64,000 bases of DNA from Tectiglobus sp965215755. Its GTDB lineage: Bacteria; Pseudomonadota; Alphaproteobacteria; Rhizobiales; Hyphomicrobiaceae. The DNA is taken from positions 6,138,001 through 6,202,000 of the forward strand of contig OZ244119.1 in the NCBI GenBank assembly GCA_965215755.1, given 5' to 3'. Made by a program: the position numbers and the translations under genes. Shown here one piece after another: positions 1-8,615 of this stretch. Position 1 is the first letter of the stretch; each line of letters opens with the position of its first letter. The notes beneath the pieces are model-generated. The model did not search any database and was not told where the DNA came from. It saw only the letters and a program-made list of their open reading frames with translations.

Positions 1-1
1 G

Positions 2-322
2 GCTCTTTCGGGATATTGCCCAGGTACAGGTGTGGTTGCAGCTGGTGCAGGCCGAAAAGATGCACTCGCCTTCATCGCTGGAGGCTTACTTGGCGCAGCT
101 GCGTACATGGCGACGTATCCGACCGCCAAAGCAACCGGACTGCTAGGGCCAATCTTGGGCGGCAAGGTCACGCTTGGAACAGTGCCAGGCTCCGCATATG
201 CCGGGTTAACTGCACTGCCTGGCGACGTTGTTGGAATCGTGTTGGGACTGGTCTTTGTGATTGTAGCATTTGTCCTGCCGGACCGTTTCACGCATGCAGA
301 ACATCGAGTACCTGCAGAATGA
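2..322 (+). CDS. YeeE/YedE-family sulfur transporter, C-terminal part (5' end outside window)
   Basis: The frame is open from the first bases of the window, so the start lies upstream; 106 residues are visible. Near the beginning is a G-Y-C-P-G-T-G motif followed by a glycine/alanine-rich membrane helix, and a second hydrophobic helix lies near the C-terminus. The GxCPGT motif is characteristic of the YeeE/YedE family of inner-membrane proteins that move thiosulfate or other sulfur species. The family usually has many more membrane segments, so this is only the last part. A strong hairpin follows the stop. The family call is from the motif; the substrate is not known. Confidence 0.7.
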   Translation, partial: ALSGYCPGTGVVAAGAGRKDALAFIAGGLLGAAAYMATYPTAKATGLLGPILGGKVTLGTVPGSAYAGLTALPGDVVGIVLGLVFVIVAFVLPDRFTHAEHRVPAE

Positions 323-356
323 TCAGTCACAATAAGAATTACTTCGGTACTGCAAT

Positions 357-381
357 TGGCCGGCTCACTTTGAGCCGGCCA
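357..381. terminator. Perfect 11-bp-stem hairpin after the YeeE/YedE gene
   Basis: Two perfectly complementary 11-base arms (TGGCCGGCTCA and TGAGCCGGCCA) are separated by CTT, 35 bases after the transporter stop. There is no T-run, so it may terminate in both directions or stabilise mRNA ends rather than act as a classical intrinsic terminator. Confidence 0.6.
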
Positions 382-837
382 TCATGTCACGTCATCAGTG
401 TCGACATTGGTACTGAGCCTGCACGTGAAGAATCTTGTGATGTCACTCTCATCTGAATTGTGGCTGAGACACAACGTGGCCCAGAGAACTGCAAGACAAG
501 GCCCATCACCGCAATCTTGCAACGTGGATTCTGCTAGAGGGTAATCAATCAAATTTTCTAGATTTGTTGCTGGTCGCAAAGCTTCGGCTGCTTGATCATC
601 GCGTCGGTCACGGCGGTCGGCGATGCTGCGCTTGCCCAGGTCCGCTTTAGAGAAGACAGCTCTTTGATGCAGTGCAAATTGAGAGAACTGTCGATGACCG
701 AGATGGGTCAAATCCGGCTAAGTGCCTGACGAGCATAACGCTTCCGCTTATACCTCAGCTTCGAGCATGCTGTGCTCGAACTGAGTTTTTTCTGGGTCGG
801 GCCAGGAGCAGTCACGGAGATCTCATTTCTAATTGGC
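382..837. other. 456-bp intergenic stretch, no recognisable gene
   Basis: The longest frames here have no ribosome-binding site, no recognisable motif and low-complexity arginine-rich translations. I see no gene, RNA or further repeat between the hairpin and the 3' end of the caspase gene. Confidence 0.4.
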
Positions 838-2213
838 CTAGTTCTTGGTCACTACTTCCTTGACGCCAGTAACGAAAAGTCTCGTTCCCTGTCTTTGCAG
901 CGAGAGCTGCACTCGACCATTTCCAGTCGCCGTTTTTGCCCTGTTTCGCAGCTGATAGGTAAAGTCATAGACGACAACCAATTGACGTTCAGTCTGGCTC
1001 AAAACTCTGATGCTCCCCTGGACCAAATCGTACTGACGAACGGGCCACCTACGAGCGTATTTTGCCTTGTCTCGCAGCACGAATGAGCGGTCGATTCTGC
1101 CCTTATCGTAATAGTCAACCACGTCGGCAAACTGCTCTCGGTCTACCAAGTAGATATTGGTCAAATAGGAACGGACGTCAGCAATAGAGATGTCTGGGGA
1201 CTGGCGCTGCTGCAATCCTACTTTTGGAAGCTTTGCTTGAGGCAGATTTGACGGCGCGTTGCGCTGTTCGTTCAATCGAGCGATCTCAATCCTGGCGATC
1301 TCTGCAAACAGACCAGCGGGGAAGCGCCGCAAATATGCTTCGTACAATCCTTTGTCATTGCGACTTTGGATAGATTTCCAGAATAAGCGGTCATCTTGGG
1401 CTGATGAGCTTACCGTCGCTTCCGTCACGCGTTTCGTCTTTGGCTGGCTTGCACCATTACTACTCTTGCGCAACACCAGTCGCAAATCGAGCTTCGATAG
1501 ACGCTCGGGACGTTGCCGGTTACCTGTCGCTTTACGGACGTCTCGGGTGACATCTTTCAGAATGATCTCAACATCCAGATTCGGGGTCTCAATGTGGCGA
1601 AGGACAGCTTCAGCGAAGGGGCTATTCCGGCCAACACCATCATCTGCCACTTCACCCGGCGCTGTTGCAAAAACGAGCAGCGTGTTCTGACCGCTAACTG
1701 TCATTCGCGCGAGACCGCTTCCAACTCGTACATTGCGCGATCGACGTTGCATTGAACGGAACAGACGCTGAGCCAGAGGGTTGTTGCGGCAAGCATCGAT
1801 GAAAATCAGGTTGATCTTGGCATAATTTTCCATGACCGAAACGACTTCATCAAAGGGAACGGTTTCACGTCCAATGGCGAATTCATTCTCTAACTTCGCA
1901 TCAACCGGGATCATGTAGTTCTTCCCTTGGTATTGAATGCCATGTCCTCCATACCAGAGTAGACCGACGTCTGCGGACTGAAGCTCGTTCGAGAACTTAG
2001 ACAGGGTAGACGTAAGTGAGGCTACGGTCTGATCCTTTGCTGTAAAGACTTTGAAACCTAATCGTTCAAGTGCAGCTGAGACGTCATTTGCATCATTACT
2101 GGGGTTCTTGAGTGATGTAGTGTGCTTGTAGTTAGAGTTTCCGATAACGAGGGCTATGCGTTTCTGAGCTACTGCGGGGGATGCAGCCAGGATCACGACA
2201 AGCGCAACAATGA
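838..2213 (-). pseudogene. Caspase-family (C14) secreted protease, 5' end cut off by IS256 insertion
   Basis: The surviving frame encodes a caspase p20-like domain. Counting from the GTG at 2196, the catalytic histidine is H85 in W-Y-G-G-H-G and the cysteine C136 in D-A-C-R-N-N-P. A helical middle and a C-terminal domain of unknown type follow (452 residues). Upstream codons read as a signal peptide (LIVALVVILAASPAVAQ), but the frame runs into an IS256-family element at 2224. The ten bases before the element recur after it (3617-3626). Removing the element rejoins a clean ATG at 3629-3627 encoding M-W-Q-R-L before the signal sequence, about 462 residues in all. The gene is therefore insertionally split after codon 4-5. 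A GTG inside the signal peptide could still start a cytoplasmic, unexported version. Confidence 0.85.
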
Positions 2214-2223
2214 GTCTTTGCCA
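2214..2223. repeat. Target-site duplication, left copy (IS256 copy 1)
   Basis: GTCTTTGCCA directly precedes the element and is repeated at 3617-3626 directly after it. IS256-family elements usually make 8-9 bp duplications; the tenth base may be a chance match. Confidence 0.85.
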
Positions 2224-3616
2224 GAGCTATGACCGAAACTGGGTGACAGAATCTGAGAGAGGCGGCGTATCGTGGCGGTTGTCGAGACCAGCCATAAACT
2301 CCAGAGGAGCGATACGCCTATGTCGAACACTACAGTCATCCCGCTGCGCCAGCCAGATGCAATCGATGGTCCACTGACCGAGGTACTGCGCGCGGGTGCC
2401 CGTGAACTGCTGGCCAAGGCCGTCGAGGCCGAGGTCGAGGAGTTTCTTTTAGCCAACGCCACCCTGCGCACCGCCGATGGCCACCAGCGCGTCGTGCGTC
2501 ATGGTCACGGCCCGGAACGCCAAGTGCAGACCGGCATCGGGCCAGTTGCCGTCCGCCGCGCCAAAGTCCGTGACCGAGGTGGCGATGAGACCGCAGGCGA
2601 ACGCATCCGCTTCAGCTCAGCGATCCTGCCGAAGTGGGCTCGGCGCAGTGCTTCGTTGGATGCCCTGTTGCCGATCCTGTATTTGCGCGGCATCTCCACC
2701 GGCGACTTTCAGGAGGCCCTGTCAGCGCTACTCGGTCGACAGGCGCCGAACTTGTCGCCGCCGGTCATCGCCCGGCTCAAAGCCGATTGGAAAGCTGATC
2801 TGGCTCGCTGGCAGGGCCGAGATCTCTCAGCGCGCCACTACGTTTATATCTGGGCAGACGGCATTCACATTCAGGCTCGCATGGAACAGGACGCGCAATG
2901 CATTCTGGTGATTATCGGCGCAACGCCGGAAGGCAAAAAGGAGTTGATCGGTTTTCAGATCGGCTATCGTGAGAGCGCGCAGAGTTGGCGCGAGTTACTC
3001 GTCGATTTGCAAGCGCGCGGGTTGTCAATCACGCCAAAATTGGCGACTGGTGACGGCGCATTGGGGTTTTGGAAAGCGCTTGACGAAGTGTTCCCAGGAA
3101 CACGGCATCAGCGGTGCTGGGTGCACAAGATTGCCAACGTGCTCAACAAGCTGCCGAAGTCGATACAGAAGAATGCCAAGGCCGATCTCATGGAAATCTG
3201 GAGCGCGCCGGACCGGGCCACCGCTGAGACAGCCGTCGGTGTGTTTGCCGAGAAGTATCAGGCAAAGTACGCACCGGCGGTCACCTGCTTGACAAAAGAT
3301 CGTGACGTTATGCTCGCCTTCTTCGATTTTCCAGCCGAGCACTGGCAGCATCTGCGCACGACCAACCCGATAGAAAGTGTGTTTGCGACCGTGCGGCACC
3401 GAACCGTGCGCACCAAAGGCAGCCTCAGTCACGGCACCGCTCTCGTGATGGTTTTCAAACTGGTAATGGCGGCCAGCAAAACATGGCGCCGATTGAAAGG
3501 CAGAAACCACTTGCCCAAGATCATCGAGGGCGTCAAATTCACTGACGGTATTGAAGTAACTGAGCCAACACGAAACGTCGCCTGATCAGGTCGTCACCTA
3601 AATTGCGGCATAGCTC
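2224..3616 (+). mobile_element. IS256-family insertion sequence, copy 1 (1393 bp)
   Basis: The boundaries come from comparison with the inverted copy at 8616-10008: the sequences agree from GAGCTATGACCG at the left to GGCATAGCTC at the right and diverge outside. The ends form imperfect terminal inverted repeats (GAGCTATGACCG against GAGCTATGCCGC). It carries one transposase gene and sits inside the signal-peptide codons of a caspase gene, with an intact target duplication, which points to a fairly recent, unrearranged insertion. Confidence 0.92.
2320..3585 (+). CDS. IS256-family (Mutator-type) transposase
   Basis: 421-residue DDE transposase. The ATG at 2320 is preferred over an upstream in-frame start at 2272 because an AGAGGAGC ribosome-binding site lies 10 bases before it. 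The central Y-I-W-A-D-G-I-H motif holds the first catalytic aspartate. The segment with A-T-G-D-G-A-L-G-F-W holds the second, followed by the Mutator signature with R-C-W-V-H-K and, later, the T-N-P-I-E-S glutamate region. The gene is full length and identical in sequence to the copy at 8647-9912, so both are probably functional. Confidence 0.93.
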   Translation: MSNTTVIPLRQPDAIDGPLTEVLRAGARELLAKAVEAEVEEFLLANATLRTADGHQRVVRHGHGPERQVQTGIGPVAVRRAKVRDRGGDETAGERIRFSSAILPKWARRSASLDALLPILYLRGISTGDFQEALSALLGRQAPNLSPPVIARLKADWKADLARWQGRDLSARHYVYIWADGIHIQARMEQDAQCILVIIGATPEGKKELIGFQIGYRESAQSWRELLVDLQARGLSITPKLATGDGALGFWKALDEVFPGTRHQRCWVHKIANVLNKLPKSIQKNAKADLMEIWSAPDRATAETAVGVFAEKYQAKYAPAVTCLTKDRDVMLAFFDFPAEHWQHLRTTNPIESVFATVRHRTVRTKGSLSHGTALVMVFKLVMAASKTWRRLKGRNHLPKIIEGVKFTDGIEVTEPTRNVA

Positions 3617-3626
3617 GTCTTTGCCA
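3617..3626. repeat. Target-site duplication, right copy (IS256 copy 1)
   Basis: Repeats the ten bases at 2214-2223. It contains codons 2-4 and the first base of codon 5 of the split caspase gene on the minus strand; the restored ATG lies immediately beyond it at 3627-3629. Confidence 0.85.
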
Positions 3627-3629
3627 CAT

Positions 3630-4052
3630 GGGGAGCACTACCACTTGCTTTCGTGTGTTCGACTTCTGGTCTTTCTCTTGAATACAAGAAGACATCTTCT
3701 ACGTTGATCTAAGCGGTAAGCCTGCAGTTGTGCAAGCGGCTTAGTTATAATCTGTGCCACTCGCTGGCTCCCGGTTAGGGTCACAAGGTTTAATCGGCTC
3801 GGTGAACACATCACGGTAGAAGTTGACCTACACAGTGGACACGATGTGCTCGTTCTCCCTATGAAACAGATGGGCCGTGGCGGGCCGCGGGCTTGCCCGG
3901 TTCATGAGAGGACAGATGCTTTCCGAGCATGATCTCGCTAAGTCTGAGCCACAGTGGCGTAGAATCCGCTCACATCCGTTTGACTGAAATCAAGGCTCAA
4001 TGGGACCAGCCCAGGCTCTATCGCCATTCAACGAATATCGAAAGGCGCCGTC
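3630..4052. other. 423-bp intergenic region between divergent caspase and NTPase genes
   Basis: It would hold the promoter of the caspase gene (leftward) and of the cDPG-synthetase-like gene (rightward). I see no ORF with a ribosome-binding site and no clear promoter consensus that I would defend. Confidence 0.4.
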
Positions 4053-5402
4053 ATGTTCGAGCAATCTGGAGATAAGCGGCGACGCGTCATCATTATGGGG
4101 GCTGCCGGCAGGGACTTTCACAACTTCAACACGGCGCTGCGATCCGATCCGACGCGCGAGGTCATTGCCTTCACCGCAGCGCAGATTTCAGGCATTGCTG
4201 GGCGCACTTATCCTGCCTCGCTTGCTGGTCCGCATTATCCGCAAGGCGTTCCAATTCTCCCAGAGGACGATCTCTCCAAGCAGATCTTCGATCATGACAT
4301 CGAGGAGGTTATTTTCGCCTACAGTGATGTCGAACATGGATCGGTAATGCACAAGGCATCGATCGCATTGGCAGCGGGTGCTGATTTTACGTTGCTGGGC
4401 CCGAAATCGACGATGATCTCCTCTAAGCTGCCGGTAATAGCCGTTTGTGCTGTGCGAACCGGTGTTGGCAAATCCCAGACGACGCGTTGGCTCGCACGCA
4501 TGATCAAGGCGCGCGGTCTCAGACCCGCCGTGATCCGACACCCAATGCCTTACGGCAATCTTGAAATGCAGGCTGTGCAACGCTTTGCAACCATGGCTGA
4601 CCTCGATGAGGCACGCTGCACCATCGAAGAGCGCGAGGAATACGAACCACACATCGCCTCCGGCAGCGTCGTCTTCGCTGGTGTCGATTATGCCAACATC
4701 GTCGAGCGCGCCGAACAGGAATCCGACCTCATCCTCTGGGATGGCGGCAACAACGATTTCTCGTTCATCCAACCGGACCTTAGCGTTGTGCTGGTTGACC
4801 CGTTGCGACCAGGCAACGAGACAACGCATCATCCCGGTGAAGCCGTGCTGCGCATGGCAGATGTCGTCGTCGTGGCCAAGACAAACTCAGCAGCGTCTGC
4901 CGATGTACAGACGGTTATCGACAACGTAATGGCGGTCGTGCCGTGCATACCGATCGTGCGGGCGGCATCAGCGGTCCGCCTCGATGACCCAACGCAGGTA
5001 ACAGGCAAGCGCGTACTGGTCGTCGATGACGGCCCGACCATTACACATGGCGGCATGCCCTATGGCGCGGGATTTGTTGCGGCAAGTGAAGCCGGCGCCG
5101 CTGAAATCGTTGATCCGAGAGCCTCAGCCCAAGGCGAGATCGTTGATGTCTTCAACAGTTACACACATATCGGCCGAGTTCTACCGGCGATGGGTTATTC
5201 GGACAGCCAGCTCACCGATCTCGCGGCAACGATCAACAGCTCGAACGCGGATGTCGTCGTTGCCGGCACGCCCAGTGATCTCGCGCACTTAATGAAGCTC
5301 AATAAGCCGGTCATTCGCGCGCGCTACGATTTTCAGGAGGTAGGCGAGCCGAGGCTCAGCGATTTGGTAAGCCGGTTTCTCCAGACGCACAGAATTGCCT
5401 GA
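4053..5402 (+). CDS. Cyclic 2,3-diphosphoglycerate synthetase-like P-loop NTPase
   Basis: 449 residues. An N-terminal Rossmann-like domain (V-I-I-M-G-A-A-G-R, residues 12-20) is followed by a P-loop with V-R-T-G-V-G-K-S around residues 134-141, D-G-G-N-N-D-F around a Walker-B-like position, and a C-terminal nucleotide-binding domain. This arrangement is that of proteins annotated as cyclic 2,3-diphosphoglycerate synthetase homologues. In bacteria they commonly sit beside ornithine carbamoyltransferase and carbamate kinase genes, and remnants of both follow here, so a role linked to carbamoyl-phosphate or arginine/purine catabolism is more likely than cDPG synthesis. The start at 4053 has GAAAGG upstream. 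The gene itself looks intact although its operon has decayed. Confidence 0.7.
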   Translation: MFEQSGDKRRRVIIMGAAGRDFHNFNTALRSDPTREVIAFTAAQISGIAGRTYPASLAGPHYPQGVPILPEDDLSKQIFDHDIEEVIFAYSDVEHGSVMHKASIALAAGADFTLLGPKSTMISSKLPVIAVCAVRTGVGKSQTTRWLARMIKARGLRPAVIRHPMPYGNLEMQAVQRFATMADLDEARCTIEEREEYEPHIASGSVVFAGVDYANIVERAEQESDLILWDGGNNDFSFIQPDLSVVLVDPLRPGNETTHHPGEAVLRMADVVVVAKTNSAASADVQTVIDNVMAVVPCIPIVRAASAVRLDDPTQVTGKRVLVVDDGPTITHGGMPYGAGFVAASEAGAAEIVDPRASAQGEIVDVFNSYTHIGRVLPAMGYSDSQLTDLAATINSSNADVVVAGTPSDLAHLMKLNKPVIRARYDFQEVGEPRLSDLVSRFLQTHRIA

Positions 5403-5448
5403 GAAGGTCCGATATAGGTTAAGCCGAAACAAGCACTGGGTGACTGCC

Positions 5449-5547
5449 ATGCCCGTCAATCTCAAGACCCTACGATTGTTATCAACAAACGACCTCTTGC
5501 TCTGCAAGAGCCGGATGCACACCATTCAGGCGACGCTGGAGGCCTAA
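5449..5547 (+). pseudogene. Probable internally deleted ornithine carbamoyltransferase gene (32-codon scar)
   Basis: A short frame begins M-P-V-N-L-K and ends S-R-M-H-T-I-Q-A, just before the carbamate kinase start. The first part resembles the N-terminus, and the M-H-T-I-x-A segment the C-terminus, of ornithine carbamoyltransferases, with roughly 300 residues missing between. Gene order (NTPase, OTC, carbamate kinase) fits. This is an inference from two short matches; it could be an unrelated small ORF. Confidence 0.4.
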
Positions 5548-5552
5548 GCAAA

Positions 5553-5739
5553 ATGCGCATTGTGGCGGCACTCGGGGGAAATGCGCTGCTGAAGCGAGGC
5601 GAACCGATGACTGCGGCAAACCAGAGGGCCAACGTGAAGCATGCCGCGCTTGCACTCGCCCCGGTTATCCTTGACGGCCACCAGTTGATCATCACACACG
5701 GCAACGGACCGCAAGTCGGGCTGCTCGCGTTGCAAGCCG
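5553..5739 (+). pseudogene. arcC: Carbamate kinase, N-terminal 60-odd residues only
   Basis: The frame starts at ATG 5553 behind a good CTGGAGG site and reads as the N-terminus of carbamate kinase (A-L-G-G-N-A-L-L-K-R-G, then I-I-T-H-G-N-G-P-Q-V-G near residue 50). The amino-acid kinase family is normally about 310 residues. Homology stops at A-L-Q-A-A, where the sequence passes directly into the tail of an IS1380-type transposase. The gene is therefore truncated by a mobile-element junction and cannot make an active kinase. Confidence 0.85.
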
Positions 5740-5973
5740 CACGCGCTCGCCTACAATCTCGGCATGTTCCTACATAGTGCCGATCTTCCCGACGAGGTTG
5801 CGACATGGTCGCTGACGAGCCTGCAAACGCGACTGATCAAGATCGGCGCCCGCGTCGTGCGCCATGCCCGCACGATCACCTTCCAGTTTGCCGAGGTCGC
5901 GGTCTCCGGCGAACTCTTCCACCGCATCTTGGCCGCCATTCATCGGCTGCGGCCTTCACCGGCACCGACATGA
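5740..5973 (+). pseudogene. IS1380-family transposase, C-terminal fragment
   Basis: The frame reads H-A-L-A-Y-N-L-G-M-F, W-S-L-T-S-L, L-I-K-I-G-A-R-V-V-R-H and F-Q-F-A-E-V-A-V before the stop at 5973. These are the conserved C-terminal blocks of IS1380-family transposases. Everything upstream (catalytic DDE region and left inverted repeat) is missing. It is fused to the broken carbamate kinase gene, so it marks a deletion that followed an old insertion. Confidence 0.75.
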
Positions 5974-6408
5974 CAAGAAACTTCGATCCGATCACGCTTG
6001 CCGAAGTTGGTCTTGGCGTCTCGACGGGCCGCGCAGGCGGAGCTCGCAGAGATTGGCAGGTAGACGTAGCGTTCTGCGTTTCCAGAGGTAGCAACCGCGG
6101 TGAAATCGCGTCTTCACTGACATGGGAAGCACAGAAGCACGCTGAACATGATTGTCAGGCACCGTGGAAGCGAGTAGCATCGTTTCAACCAAGGGTTACT
6201 TGGGGAATGTCGGATGAAGACGTCTACAAGCGTGACGCAAAGGTCCTAAAGGCACTCGATGCAAAATTTCGCCCGGTGGCCCGTTAGTGGATTTTGAGCA
6301 CAATCCCGATATCAAGTGCAATACGACGGATATCCCTAGCCAGTTTAAATAAGTATCCGCATAGTCCAGCCTAGAACATGATTCAATCCAGACGAGCTGG
6401 CAGCATCC
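5974..6408. other. 435-bp stretch without a supported gene
   Basis: It probably contains the non-coding right end of the IS1380 remnant and debris of the gene that followed the arc locus. An open frame ends at 6287 but has no recognisable motif or start. The last part must hold the promoter of the monooxygenase gene; no clear consensus is seen. Confidence 0.35.
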
Positions 6409-8220
6409 ATGAACGATATCGATTTGATCGCGCTTCAAGTTCGCGAGAAGCACGAAATCCAAGCGGCCATATCGGCCTGGCTCAACGCGTTCGAAGTGGC
6501 CTTGGCAAATGCCGACAGAGCCGCCCTAGCCGACCTCTTCATAGACGATTGCCACTGGCGAGATGTCCTAGCGTTCACATGGCATCTGACGCCGAGAACG
6601 GGCACTGAGTCGATTGTTGACGGATTGTTATCGCGGCAACCCGCTGTCCAGGCACACAACTTTGAGATAGATCAAGACCGGACACCTCCCCGCCGCATGA
6701 AACGGGTCGGCCGCGATTGCGTAGAGGTCATTTACAAGTTCGAAACAACAGTTGGCCGCTGCGCCGGAGTGTTGCGCCTTGTATCCTCCAACGAGGACGC
6801 GTCTGGTACTTACCGCGCATGGATGATCTCAACCTCTTTGGACGAACTCAAAGGCTTTGAAGAAAAAATTGGTCCACGTCGCCCAACTGGTGATGCGTAT
6901 TCCAGAAACTTTGGCGGCGACAATTGGGAAGACGTAAGGCGTAAAGCACAGATTTACGATGACCGCGACCCAACCGTCCTTGTTGTTGGCGGTGCACAAG
7001 CTGGTCTCGCAATATCCGCCTGCCTCAATCAACTCGGTGTCGACAACCTCGTTGTCGAAAAATGGCCGCGCATTGGAGACAGCTGGAGAAAGCGCTATCA
7101 TTCGCTCGCGCTCCATAACGACATCAGCGTGAACAATCTCCCATATCTCCCGTTCCCGCAAACGTGGCCTAACTACATCCCGAAGGACATGCTCGGCCTT
7201 TGGTTTGAGTTTTACGCGCAGGTCATGGAGATCAATCATTGGACCAATACAGAGTTCACCAAAGGTGAATGGGACGAGCAGTCCCAATGTTGGAACGCAA
7301 CTCTGCGCCGCGCAGATGGTAACGAGCAGATTTTACGACCCCGCCATATAGTTTTCGCCAACGGTGTATCAAGCTACCCATATACCCCGGATATCCCTGG
7401 ATTAGATGAGTTCGAGGGAGAGGTCATTCATTCTGAGGGCTTCGACAGTGGTGCTCCATTCGCAGGCAAAAGAGCGCTCATCCTTGGAACCGGTTCATCG
7501 GCAAACGACATAGCGCTCGATCTACACAGCTACGGTTGTGACACGACCATTGTACAGCGGGGATCCACAACCGTTGTATCAATCTACCCATCTGCAAAGT
7601 TGAACTACGCGCTATACGAGGAAGGTCCGCCTGTCGAAGATTGCGATCTGATTGGCTCAGCGCCAACACCACCGCTCATTCTCGAAGCTTACAAGCTCGG
7701 CGTTAAAAGGATGCTGGAGCTGGACCACGATATGATCGAGGGTCTAAAAAGCATCGGCTTCAAATTCGATGTTGGTGAAGACGAGACGGGCCACCAGATG
7801 AAGTATCGACGACGAGGCGGTGGTTACAATCTGGATGCTGGTAGCTCGGCCCTCATGATCAACGGCGAAATTGGCCTCTTGCAGAATGACACTATCGAGC
7901 GTTACTGCAAAGAAGGCGCATTGCTGAAGGATGGCACCATTGTTCCCGCCGATGTCATCGTCCTTGCAACGGGCTACTATCCACAGGGCGAACTTGTTCG
8001 TCGCGCACTCGGCGAAGAAATGGCAGAACGCATAGGTCCGATCTGGGGCGAAGATGAAGATGGCGAGCTAGCGAACATGTTCAAACGCACACCGCAGCCC
8101 GGCACCTGGTTCATTGCAGGAAGTCTTACTCAGGCACGCATCTATTCAAAGCTCATGGCTTTGCAAATCAAAGCGATCGAAGAAGGTCTCGTGGATACAG
8201 ATCCTTACGCGAAGAACTGA
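6409..8220 (+). CDS. Flavin-containing monooxygenase with N-terminal SnoaL-like domain
   Basis: 603 residues. Residues 1-150 resemble a SnoaL/NTF2-like domain (A-D-L-F-I-D-D-C-H-W-R-D). The FAD-binding Rossmann motif V-V-G-G-A-Q-A-G lies near residue 193, and a second dinucleotide motif I-L-G-T-G-S-S-A-N near 357 binds NAD(P)H, followed by V-L-A-T-G-Y near the C-terminus. This is the layout of soluble class-B/FMO-type oxygenases, including YUCCA-like and Baeyer-Villiger-like enzymes. They oxygenate small organic substrates in the cytoplasm using NADPH and O2. The substrate cannot be told. It is the only intact cargo gene, with the NTPase gene, between the two IS256 copies. Confidence 0.85.
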   Translation: MNDIDLIALQVREKHEIQAAISAWLNAFEVALANADRAALADLFIDDCHWRDVLAFTWHLTPRTGTESIVDGLLSRQPAVQAHNFEIDQDRTPPRRMKRVGRDCVEVIYKFETTVGRCAGVLRLVSSNEDASGTYRAWMISTSLDELKGFEEKIGPRRPTGDAYSRNFGGDNWEDVRRKAQIYDDRDPTVLVVGGAQAGLAISACLNQLGVDNLVVEKWPRIGDSWRKRYHSLALHNDISVNNLPYLPFPQTWPNYIPKDMLGLWFEFYAQVMEINHWTNTEFTKGEWDEQSQCWNATLRRADGNEQILRPRHIVFANGVSSYPYTPDIPGLDEFEGEVIHSEGFDSGAPFAGKRALILGTGSSANDIALDLHSYGCDTTIVQRGSTTVVSIYPSAKLNYALYEEGPPVEDCDLIGSAPTPPLILEAYKLGVKRMLELDHDMIEGLKSIGFKFDVGEDETGHQMKYRRRGGGYNLDAGSSALMINGEIGLLQNDTIERYCKEGALLKDGTIVPADVIVLATGYYPQGELVRRALGEEMAERIGPIWGEDEDGELANMFKRTPQPGTWFIAGSLTQARIYSKLMALQIKAIEEGLVDTDPYAKN

Positions 8221-8615
8221 AGCCCAAACCGCAACGCTGGCTGAACCAAAAAGCAAACGCCGGCATTGCACCAAGTTCACGTTTTCTTCCAGCCATAGTC
8301 ACGCTCAGCCGCTTGATCGGTTATATAGCCGTCCGCAAAATCCTCTGTGACAGCTTCACTGACTCTATCAGAGGCATTGCCGTTCAAAAGGAAGGCCATC
8401 GGATAGCCGATCGAACAGCTTTGGAAGGAGCCGATCGTGAAAGGTTTGTGATTGCGATTGAAGAGATTATTGAGGTGGTTCTGGATGGTGCTCAGAGCCA
8501 CGCAAGAAAGCGCAAGAGGAACTAGTCTCACCATCGCCGAGCAGCAAGCTATTGGGTCAGTCGTCAAGTTGTCGAAGCGAGATCGATAGTGTTTGAGCTT
8601 GGCGAATGCGTTAGG
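8221..8615. other. 395-bp stretch between monooxygenase gene and IS256 copy 2
   Basis: Short frames exist on both strands (for example 8313-8525 plus and 8277-8567 minus) but none has a convincing start or motif. It may be the remains of a gene cut by the element that begins at 8616. Confidence 0.3.

Noticed and set aside
382..711. Minus-strand 109-codon frame as a gene
   Set aside because: No ribosome-binding site, no motif and biased composition; it runs through the terminator-like hairpin region.
5805..6287. 160-codon plus-strand frame
   Set aside because: Its first part is an alternative frame of the IS1380 remnant, and the tail has no recognisable motif or start.
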